11,475 nt of DNA. Origin: an uncultured Ruminococcus sp. (GTDB lineage Bacteria > Bacillota > Clostridia > Oscillospirales > Acutalibacteraceae). Position numbers and translations under genes: made by a program. The stretch lies in assembly GCA_902803035.1 (NCBI GenBank), contig CADCON010000232.1:1-11475 (forward strand). Reading direction: 5' to 3'. Below the pieces are notes generated by a model. The model made no database searches. It was not told the origin of the DNA and saw nothing but the letters and a program-made list of their open reading frames with translations. Below are positions 5,600 through 11,475 of this stretch, one piece after another. Within the stretch, counting starts at the first letter, position 1, and every line of letters begins with the position of its first letter.

Positions 5600-6946
5600 A
5601 TGAAAATTTGGAAGCAATTGACACAACGACACAGCCGTCTGCTCCGGTTGGGCTGCGCGGCGCTTTCGCTCATGCTGATGCTCGGCGCGGTGCCCTTCCT
5701 CGCCGGATACGCCGACGGAGACACCGTCACCTGCACCGCTGACCCGGATACCGGCGTGGTTACCATTACCGGCAACCAGTCCAATACGATACTGAAAAAG
5801 GAAATGATCGAAGATACCGCCGCGTGGACTGCCGAAGAAATCATTATCGGCGATAATATTACCTCCGTTTATACACTTGCGTTTGAAGCCAACTGGGCGA
5901 TTAAAAAAATCACTGTCAACAGCAACGTGGTCAAGCTGTACGAGAACGCTTTTGAACACTGTGACGCGTTGGAGAAAATAACCATTCACTGTAACGGGAC
6001 ACTGATTTATGCCAATGTCTTTTCCAATTCCGCTCAACTGACGGACGTCTATCTGGACGGCAGCAGCATACGGCTGCAGCAGAACAGGGGTACGTTCAAC
6101 AGCAGCAACACCGGTGTGACGGTTCACGTCGCCTGCCACCTGAAGGAATATGGCGACTATATCGAATCTGATTCCACCCTTTTTGATCCCGCGACGATTG
6201 ATTCCTATTCGATTAAAACGCAGAATCAGGCAGACCCCACCTGCACGGAAAAGGGGTACACCGGCGACAAGGAGTGTACCAAATGCGGCGAGACCATTGA
6301 AGCCGGCGAGGACATCGACGCGCTGGGACATGAATGGGAAAGCGCGGAAAACGACGGATGGGTCGTCATCCGGGAAGCCACCGAAACCGAGGACGGGCTC
6401 AAGAAGCGCGTCTGCAAGCGGACGGGCTGCGGCTTTGAGGAAGAAGACGTCATTCCCAAGACCGGCAGCACTTCCAGCGATGATCCCGGCGAGGATCCCG
6501 GCACGCAGGATTCTTACGAATTCACCTCCGACAGCGTCTTCAAATGGACGATGGGCAGCAAAAAGGGCATGACCGTTATCGTCAAGAATACCAACGCGGA
6601 CAGGGACAGCGAAACCTTCACCAAGTTCGATGAGAACGGCGGCAAGGTGCTGGTGGGCGATAAGGAGCTGGCCAAGGGAACCGATTACAAGGCGACGAAT
6701 GGCTGCGTGAAGATAGAGCTTCAGCCCGACTACCTCAAAAAGCAGAAGGCCGGTAAATACACCCTCAAGGTCGTGATCGACGGCAAGGAGCTGACCCATC
6801 AGTTCACCATTGCCCAGTCCGGCGGCACCGATTCTCCGGCTACCGGCGAGAGCATTGCGTTGGTGGTCTGCTGCGCCGTGATGATGGTGCTGGCGGTCGG
6901 CGGCGTGGTCTTTGTGCTTCTCCGCAGGAGAAAGGCCAGCGAGTGA
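5600..6946 (+). CDS. Exported, probably wall-anchored protein with BspA-like LRR, Cys-rich repeats and X2-like domain
   Basis: A 448-residue secreted protein. ATG 5600 is chosen because GGAGG (5586-5590) lies 9 bases upstream and the product then begins with a signal peptide: basic residues 4-16, hydrophobic 18-35, likely cleavage near 37-39. Residues 75-170 resemble LRR_5 (BspA-like) repeats (IGDNITSVYTLAFEANWAIK, then VKLYENAFEHCDALEKITI). Residues 210-285 are two degenerate Cys-rich units common in gut Firmicute surface proteins (TCTEKGYTGDKECTKCGE and KKRVCKRTGCGFEEE). An X2/Ig-like domain spans 306-406. SPATGE (412-417), a membrane helix and RRRK at 442-445 look like a variant LPxTG sortase signal. 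Likely role is adhesion or envelope interaction; the ligand is unknown. It has its own promoter and terminator. Confidence 0.85.
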   Translation: MKIWKQLTQRHSRLLRLGCAALSLMLMLGAVPFLAGYADGDTVTCTADPDTGVVTITGNQSNTILKKEMIEDTAAWTAEEIIIGDNITSVYTLAFEANWAIKKITVNSNVVKLYENAFEHCDALEKITIHCNGTLIYANVFSNSAQLTDVYLDGSSIRLQQNRGTFNSSNTGVTVHVACHLKEYGDYIESDSTLFDPATIDSYSIKTQNQADPTCTEKGYTGDKECTKCGETIEAGEDIDALGHEWESAENDGWVVIREATETEDGLKKRVCKRTGCGFEEEDVIPKTGSTSSDDPGEDPGTQDSYEFTSDSVFKWTMGSKKGMTVIVKNTNADRDSETFTKFDENGGKVLVGDKELAKGTDYKATNGCVKIELQPDYLKKQKAGKYTLKVVIDGKELTHQFTIAQSGGTDSPATGESIALVVCCAVMMVLAVGGVVFVLLRRRKASE

Positions 6947-6986
6947 GCCTTTTCAGATGTCGGAAAAAATTAATCGGTAATAATTC

Positions 6987-7039
6987 AGACCGTGCGGCTC
7001 TCTCTCTCGATAGAGAGCGCACGGTCTTTGCCCTTTTTT
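6987..7039 (+). terminator. Rho-independent terminator after the surface-protein gene
   Basis: AGACCGTGCG (6987-6996) pairs perfectly with CGCACGGTCT (7018-7027). Past a one-base bulge, CTCTCT (6998-7003) pairs with AGAGAG (7012-7017). A short T run follows at 7027-7029 and a T6 at 7034-7039. Confidence 0.85.
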
Positions 7040-7082
7040 GCCGATTTTCGCAGAATTTTTACGCACAATTCACATTGAATGA

Positions 7083-7111
7083 TTGACAAATAGCGCGTTT
7101 GGATTTACAAT
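7083..7111 (+). promoter_or_regulatory. Sigma-A promoter of ilvD
   Basis: TTGACA (7083-7088) and TACAAT (7106-7111) at 17 bp spacing give a near-consensus promoter. The leader is about 65 nt. It holds a tiny CCCG/CGGG hairpin (7123-7136) but nothing I recognise as a T-box or leader-peptide attenuator. Confidence 0.85.
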
Positions 7112-7182
7112 AGATAAAAGTGCCCGTTAAGGCGGGTCATTTACTCATTACATCTATGTATTTTTCAGGAGGTAGTTTTCCC

Positions 7183-8844
7183 ATGAGAAGCGATATGCTC
7201 AAGGATGGCCCCAGCAGAGCGCCCCACCGTTCCCTGCTCAAGGCTCTTTCCATCACAGATTCCGAAATGAAGCGTCCCTTTGTCGCTGTGGTCAATTCCT
7301 ACAGCGAATACATTCCCGGTCATATGCACCTGCGCGAAATCGGCGAGGCTGTCAAGGCCGGCATCCGCAACGCCGGCGGCGTTCCCTTTGAATTCCAGAC
7401 CATCGGCGTGTGCGACGGTCTTGCCATGAATCACCCCGGCATGAAGTACTCCCTGCCCTCCCGCGAGCTGATTGCGGATTCCATCGAGGTCATGCTCACC
7501 GCGCATCCCATGGACGCGGTGGTCTTCATTCCCAACTGCGACAAGATCGTTCCCGGCATGCTGCTGGCGGCCTGCCGCATGAATCTCCCCGCCATCTTCA
7601 TCAGCGGCGGCCCCATGATGTCCGGCAAGTGCGACGGCACGCGGTACGGACTTTCCGAGATGTTCGAAGCGGTCGGCAGCTTCTCCGCCGGCAAGATCGA
7701 CGCGCGCAAGCTGCAGGAGCTGGAAGCCAAATCCTGCCCCACCTGCGGTTCCTGTTCGGGTATGTACACCGCCAATTCCATGAACTGCCTGACCGAAGCC
7801 ATCGGTATGTCGCTGCCCGGCGCGGCCACCTGTCTGGCGGTTTCCGCCAAACGCCGCAGGCTTGCCAAGATGAGCGGCGAGAGAGTCATGGAGCTGCTAA
7901 AGAAGGATATCAAGCCCCTCGACATCATCACTCCCAAGGCGCTGGAAAACGCCCTTCGCTCCGAAATGGCGCTGGGCTGCTCCACCAATACGGTGCTTCA
8001 CCTGACCGCTATCGCCTATGAAGCCGGCTGCCCCATCAATATGGAAATTATCGATGACATCAGCAAGACCACGCCCCAGATCTGCAAGCTCAATCCCGCC
8101 GGTCAGATCTTCATCGAGGATCTCGACGAGGTGGGCGGCATTGAAGCCGTTCTCAAGGAGCTGAGCAAGGCGGGTCTGATCAATACCGAATGTCTGACCG
8201 TCGCGGGCAAGGTCAGCGAGAGAATCGCCTACGCGCCCGACGCGGACGGCACTGTGATTCATACCCTTGACAATCCCTACCGCAAGGACGGCGGCATCGC
8301 AGTTCTCCGCGGCAACATCGCCGAGGAGGGCGCGGTCGTCAAGCAGGGCGCGGTCGCTCCCGAAATGATGCAGCACCGCGGTCCCGCCAAGTGCTTTGAC
8401 AGCGAGGAAGACGCGAGCGAAGCGATTCTCGGCGGAAAGATCAAGGAGGGCGACGTGGTCGTCATCCGCTACGAAGGCCCGAAGGGCGGCCCCGGAATGC
8501 GCGAGATGCTCAATCCCACCGCGTCCCTTGTCGGCATGGGCCTTGACAAGAGCGTCGCGCTGATCACCGACGGACGCTTCAGCGGCGCGACCAGAGGCGC
8601 GGCCATCGGTCACGTTTCCCCCGAAGCGGCTGCCGGCGGCCTCATCGGACTCATTCAGGACGGCGATATGATCAATGTCGATATCACCAACCGCACGCTG
8701 ACCCTCGAAGTGGACGACGCGGAGATCGAAAAACGCCGCGAGGCGTGGGTTGCTCCCAAAAAGCACCTTACCGGCTATCTGGCGCGCTATTACCAACACG
8801 TCAGCAGCGGTTCCCAGGGCGCGGTCTTCCTCAAGGACGAATAA
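7183..8844 (+). CDS. ilvD: Dihydroxy-acid dehydratase
   Basis: IlvD dehydrates 2,3-dihydroxy-isovalerate and 2,3-dihydroxy-3-methylvalerate to the 2-keto acids, the penultimate step of valine and isoleucine synthesis (also feeding leucine and pantothenate), using an Fe-S cluster and Mg2+. The 553-residue length is normal. Conserved motifs are GVCDGLAMNHPGMKYSLPSR (75-94), PNCDKIVPGML (117-127), CPTCGSCSGMYTANSMNCL (185-203), and DGRFSGATRG with S467, the serine proposed as catalytic base. C77, C119 and C188/C191 lie in the three cluster-ligand motifs. The start is ATG 7183 with AGGAGGT 9 bases upstream; the frame is open further upstream (ATG-less to 7120) but lacks a ribosome binding site and family similarity. 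Codon use is strongly biased to C-ending codons, suggesting good expression. No other ilv or leu genes adjoin it. Confidence 0.97.
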   Translation: MRSDMLKDGPSRAPHRSLLKALSITDSEMKRPFVAVVNSYSEYIPGHMHLREIGEAVKAGIRNAGGVPFEFQTIGVCDGLAMNHPGMKYSLPSRELIADSIEVMLTAHPMDAVVFIPNCDKIVPGMLLAACRMNLPAIFISGGPMMSGKCDGTRYGLSEMFEAVGSFSAGKIDARKLQELEAKSCPTCGSCSGMYTANSMNCLTEAIGMSLPGAATCLAVSAKRRRLAKMSGERVMELLKKDIKPLDIITPKALENALRSEMALGCSTNTVLHLTAIAYEAGCPINMEIIDDISKTTPQICKLNPAGQIFIEDLDEVGGIEAVLKELSKAGLINTECLTVAGKVSERIAYAPDADGTVIHTLDNPYRKDGGIAVLRGNIAEEGAVVKQGAVAPEMMQHRGPAKCFDSEEDASEAILGGKIKEGDVVVIRYEGPKGGPGMREMLNPTASLVGMGLDKSVALITDGRFSGATRGAAIGHVSPEAAAGGLIGLIQDGDMINVDITNRTLTLEVDDAEIEKRREAWVAPKKHLTGYLARYYQHVSSGSQGAVFLKDE

Positions 8845-8882
8845 TATTAGTGACCACTGCCCACTAAAGAATAGATGAAAAA

Positions 8883-8935
8883 AACACCCGCCGGGCGGTT
8901 TCCCGATGAGAAGACCGCCACGGCGGGTGTTTTTT
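8883..8935. terminator. Bidirectional Rho-independent terminator between ilvD and spoVAD
   Basis: AACACCCGCCG (8883-8893) pairs with CGGCGGGTGTT near the right end, and GCGGT/ACCGC extends the stem past a small internal mismatch. An A run (8878-8884) on the left and T6 (8930-8935) on the right mean it can stop transcripts from both convergent genes. Confidence 0.88.
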
Positions 8936-8953
8936 GCCCGGAATCCGGCATAA

Positions 8954-9955
8954 TCACGCCTGCAGCTCGATGAGGTGCGCCACGCCGGGAATGCTTTCCC
9001 CCTGCCACGAACTGGTGGTGGACATCAGCGCGCCGGTGGCGACTGCCAGCACGCGGTGCAGCTTTCCTTCCGTCATCTGCCTCATGATGTGGGAGCATAG
9101 CACGCTTCCGATGCACCCGCAGCCGGAGCCGCCCGCGTGAACGTCCTGCGCTTCCCGGTCAAAAATCATCATGCCGCAGTCGTTGTGTCTTTCGCCCAGC
9201 TCGATTCCCTCGCGGCCGAGAAGCTGCCGCAGCAGCTCGCTTCCCACGAATCCCAGATCGCCGGTCAGAATGAGGTCGTAATCGTCCGGCGTTGTGCCGG
9301 TGCCGGTCAGGAAACGCTTGATCGTGTCGGCTGCCGCTGGCGCCATGGCTGCCCCCATGTTGCAGGGGTCTTTGATGCCGAGATCGTCAATAATGCCCAC
9401 GCAGGCGGCATTGACGCCGATGGGACCGCATTGCCCCACGACCGCCGCGCCCGCCCCGGTCACCGTCCACTGTGCCGAAGGGCTTCGCTGCCCGCCGTAT
9501 CCCAGCGGTGTGCGGAACTGCCGCTCCGACGAGCAGAAATGCGATGACGTGACGGCCGCGCAGATTTCCGCCGCCCCCGATTCCACAAAGACGGCGGCAT
9601 TGATCAGGGCTTCCACCATGGTCGAGCAGGCTCCGTAGACGCCCATGTGCGGCACGCCCAGACTCCGCAGGCCGAAGGTCGAGGCGATGCACTGGTTGAG
9701 CAGGTCGCCGGAAAACATCACGTCCACGCCGCCCGCGGGGAGCATTGCCTTTTCCAGCGCGATGGCGACCGCTTCCTGCTGCAGGCGGCTTTCCGCCCGC
9801 TCCCACGACGCCTGACCGAGCATGGGGTCTTCATGCACCTTGTCGAAGCGTTCGCCGAGCGGCCCCTCGCTTTCCTTTTTCCCCGCGACGCCCGCGGATG
9901 CCAGCACCGTCGGCTTCCGGTCAAATCTGAATAGTCCTCTTTCTACTCTCTGCAA
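8954..9955 (-). CDS. spoVAD: Stage V sporulation protein AD
   Basis: SpoVAD is a thiolase-fold protein that binds dipicolinic acid and helps move it into the forespore. The 333 residues align along their length with the Bacillus protein as I remember it (about 338): AGVAGKKESEGPLGERFDK (21-39), SGDLLNQ (82-88), YGACSTMVEAL with the thiolase-position C110, SSHFCSSERQFR (137-148), MGAAMAPAAADTI (200-212), DDYDLILTGDLG (224-235), RHNDCGMMI (256-264) and AGGSGCGC (274-281). The start is TTG at 9955, supported by GGAGGG (9968-9963) 7 bases upstream and by lack of any early in-frame ATG. The usual partners spoVAC and spoVAE are absent on both sides, and the gene is bounded by terminators. It marks the host as an endospore-former. 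Confidence 0.96.
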   Translation of the reverse strand: MQRVERGLFRFDRKPTVLASAGVAGKKESEGPLGERFDKVHEDPMLGQASWERAESRLQQEAVAIALEKAMLPAGGVDVMFSGDLLNQCIASTFGLRSLGVPHMGVYGACSTMVEALINAAVFVESGAAEICAAVTSSHFCSSERQFRTPLGYGGQRSPSAQWTVTGAGAAVVGQCGPIGVNAACVGIIDDLGIKDPCNMGAAMAPAAADTIKRFLTGTGTTPDDYDLILTGDLGFVGSELLRQLLGREGIELGERHNDCGMMIFDREAQDVHAGGSGCGCIGSVLCSHIMRQMTEGKLHRVLAVATGALMSTTSSWQGESIPGVAHLIELQA

Positions 9956-9987
9956 ATTCTGTCCCTCCGATGATTGACTTCTGCCGA

Positions 9988-10017
9988 TAGTATTCTCACC
10001 GTCGCGGCTGAATATGC
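9988..10017 (-). promoter_or_regulatory. Candidate sigma-G promoter of spoVAD
   Basis: On the minus strand, GCATA (10017-10013) and AATACTA (9994-9988) are 18 bp apart. They resemble the forespore sigma-G pattern (G-H-ATR, then CATxHTA) with one mismatch in the -10. The predicted transcription start is about 25 nt before the TTG. SpoVA genes are sigma-G dependent in Bacillus, which supports the call; it is still a short-motif match. Confidence 0.5.
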
Positions 10018-10027
10018 GGGAGGAAAG

Positions 10028-10076
10028 AAAAAAGCCCGCCGGATTCCGCGCTTGAAGGCAACGGAAGCCGGCAGGC
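10028..10076 (-). terminator. Rho-independent terminator after the purine permease
   Basis: On the minus strand, a 15-position stem with two mismatches (10076-10062 with 10048-10034) is followed by T6 (10033-10028). It lies 40 bases after the permease stop and upstream of the spoVAD promoter, so spoVAD is not a simple read-through gene. Confidence 0.82.
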
Positions 10077-10115
10077 CATACCGGATTGAATCACGCTGGG
10101 GAATTCTCCGCTGGT

Positions 10116-11462
10116 TTATCCGAAGAAGACGGAGAGAACGTACTTGAGCAGGAACAGGACGACGATCACGTACATGAGCGGATGAATCTCCTTGAACTTC
10201 AGTCTTGCGATCTTGACGACCACATAGGCGATGAAGCCGAGTGCCAGACCGTCCGTGATGGAGTAGAAGAAGGGCATTCCCACAACAGTGAGGAAGCAGG
10301 GAATGGCGACTTCAATATCGCTCCAGTCGATGTCCTTGAGGGAAGCGCACATCATGACGCCGACCACGATGAGGATCGGAGCGGTCGCCGCGCTGGGAAC
10401 CAGACCGACGATGGGGGAGAGGAAGAGTCCGAGCAGGAAGCAGATGCCGGTGACGGTGGAGGTCAGACCGGTTCTGCCGCCGGCGGAAATGCCGGAGGTG
10501 GACTCGACATAAGTGGTGACGGTGGAGGTGCCCATGACCGCGCCGGTGGAAGTGGCGATCGCGTCAGCCAGCATGGCTCTCTCGATCTTGGGAAGGTCGC
10601 CCTTCTCATCGAGGTAGCCGGCCTTGTCCGCCGCGCCGATCAGGGTGCCGATGGTGTCGAACATATCGACCAGCACGAGGGTGATCATGGTGGCGATCAG
10701 GGAGGCGACAGGCGCCTTCATTAAGTCGCCGAAGCTGGTGAAACATTTGCCGAACATGGAGAAATCGAGGTAGGGAACCCAGCTCGTGGGTGCCGATACG
10801 CCGACGTCGATTTTAAAGACGAACTGCAGGACGCAGCCGATGACGGAGGTGGCAATCATGGAAATAAAGAGCGCGGCGGGAACCTTGGCGACGACCAGCA
10901 CGATGGTGATGAGCAGGCCGGCAATGGCCAGCAGCACGACGGGGCTTGCGAGGTTGCCCATGCCGACGGTGGTGGCGGCGGAATTCTCGCCCACGACGAT
11001 GCCGGCGTTGACGAAGCCGATCAGGGCGATGAAGAGACCGATGCCAGCGCCGAGTGCCTTCTTCAGGCTGAGCGGAATGGCCTTGACAATGGCGGTTCTC
11101 GCGCCGGTCACGGTGAGCAGGATGAAAATGATGCCCGCGATGAAGACGGCTGACAGAGCCGCGCCGGCAGACAGTCCGAACGCGCCGCAGAGGGTGAAGG
11201 AGAAGACCGCGTTGAGTCCGAGACCGGGCGCCTGCGCCATCGGATAATTCGACAGCCAGCCGATCAGCCATGTGCCGATCGCCGCCGCGATGCAGGTGGC
11301 GGTGATGACGGCGGTGTTCTTCATGTCGGCGGGTGTGCCTTCGCCGAGAATGGTGGGGTTAAGAAAGATGATGTATGCCATCGTGAAGAATGTCGTCAGT
11401 CCGGCAATGATCTCTGTTCTTATGTTGGTGTTGTGTTCCTTGAGATGAAAGAGCTTTTCCAA
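10116..11462 (-). CDS. NCS2 / AzgA-type purine (guanine/hypoxanthine) permease
   Basis: A 448-residue integral membrane transporter of the AzgA/PbuG-like branch of the NCS2 family, which imports purine bases such as hypoxanthine, guanine or adenine by proton symport. Family signatures are EIIAGLTTFFTMAYI (17-31), APGLGLNAVF (78-87), the DMFDTIGTLIG segment (266-276, transport-critical acidic residue region) and TTYVESTSGISAGGRTGLTS (316-335). Hydrophobic segments run through the whole length, consistent with the 12-14 helix UraA-like fold. The start is TTG at 11462, with GGAGG at 11475-11471, 8 bases upstream and touching the window edge; no early in-frame ATG exists. Promoter and any purine riboswitch would be outside. 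Exact purine specificity cannot be read from sequence. Confidence 0.93.
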   Translation of the reverse strand: MEKLFHLKEHNTNIRTEIIAGLTTFFTMAYIIFLNPTILGEGTPADMKNTAVITATCIAAAIGTWLIGWLSNYPMAQAPGLGLNAVFSFTLCGAFGLSAGAALSAVFIAGIIFILLTVTGARTAIVKAIPLSLKKALGAGIGLFIALIGFVNAGIVVGENSAATTVGMGNLASPVVLLAIAGLLITIVLVVAKVPAALFISMIATSVIGCVLQFVFKIDVGVSAPTSWVPYLDFSMFGKCFTSFGDLMKAPVASLIATMITLVLVDMFDTIGTLIGAADKAGYLDEKGDLPKIERAMLADAIATSTGAVMGTSTVTTYVESTSGISAGGRTGLTSTVTGICFLLGLFLSPIVGLVPSAATAPILIVVGVMMCASLKDIDWSDIEVAIPCFLTVVGMPFFYSITDGLALGFIAYVVVKIARLKFKEIHPLMYVIVVLFLLKYVLSVFFG

Positions 11463-11475
11463 AAGAACTTCCTCC

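Noticed and set aside
5465..6799. A 444-codon open frame antisense to the surface-protein gene
   Set aside because: It is the mirror of a gene with signal peptide, recognisable domains, promoter and terminator; the antisense product has no recognisable domain or ribosome binding site.
7112..7182. Possible T-box or attenuator in the ilvD leader
   Set aside because: The leader is only about 65-70 nt and shows no T-box core, antiterminator or terminator hairpin, and no leader peptide rich in Leu, Val or Ile codons.
7897..8799. A 300-codon open frame antisense to ilvD
   Set aside because: It lies wholly within the highly conserved ilvD coding sequence and shows no family features.

Overview
The window reads as chromosomal DNA of a spore-forming, fairly GC-rich Clostridia-type Firmicute, plausibly a gut Oscillospirales-like organism. 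The evidence is a spoVAD sporulation gene, strong GGAGG ribosome binding sites, TTG starts, consensus sigma-A promoters, and a surface protein built from the BspA-like leucine-rich repeats and Cys-rich modules common in gut Firmicutes. This placement is inference; there is no rRNA or other marker gene.

Layout, left to right. Nt 2-1291 (+) is the 3' part of a LytR-CpsA-Psr (LCP) wall-polymer ligase gene. Its reading frame stays open to the left edge and carries a 42-bp tandem repeat ahead of the membrane anchor. A terminator (1306-1344) separates it from an argD-like aminotransferase (1427-2608, +), whose promoter overlaps a perfect inverted repeat; a second terminator follows (2659-2695). A perfect-consensus promoter (2776-2804) then drives a DUF4373 (Lin1244/Lin1753-type) protein (2867-3970, +) with an acidic 21-bp repeat and an A-rich direct-repeat tract inside the gene. 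It converges on an FAD-dependent oxidoreductase (4012-5256, -). That gene is divergent from an exported, probably wall-anchored LRR/X2 protein (5600-6946, +) with a leader of about 120 nt. After another terminator comes ilvD (7183-8844, +), with its own promoter. A bidirectional terminator (8883-8935) separates it from spoVAD (8954-9955, -), which has a TTG start and a sigma-G-like promoter. Last is an NCS2/AzgA-type purine permease (10116-11462, -), also with a TTG start, whose ribosome binding site ends exactly at the right edge.

The genes do not form one pathway. Nearly every gene has its own promoter and/or terminator, so this is mostly a row of single-gene transcription units: wall assembly, amino-acid metabolism (argD-like, ilvD), a redox enzyme, a surface protein, spore dipicolinate handling and purine uptake. 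No tRNA, rRNA, CRISPR array, insertion sequence or complete mobile element is visible. The parts most worth a second look are the repeat-bearing LCP N-terminus, the DUF4373 gene with internal iteron-like repeats, the orphan spoVAD, and the palindrome at the argD-like promoter. I did not find convincing evidence of a wholly new multi-gene system.
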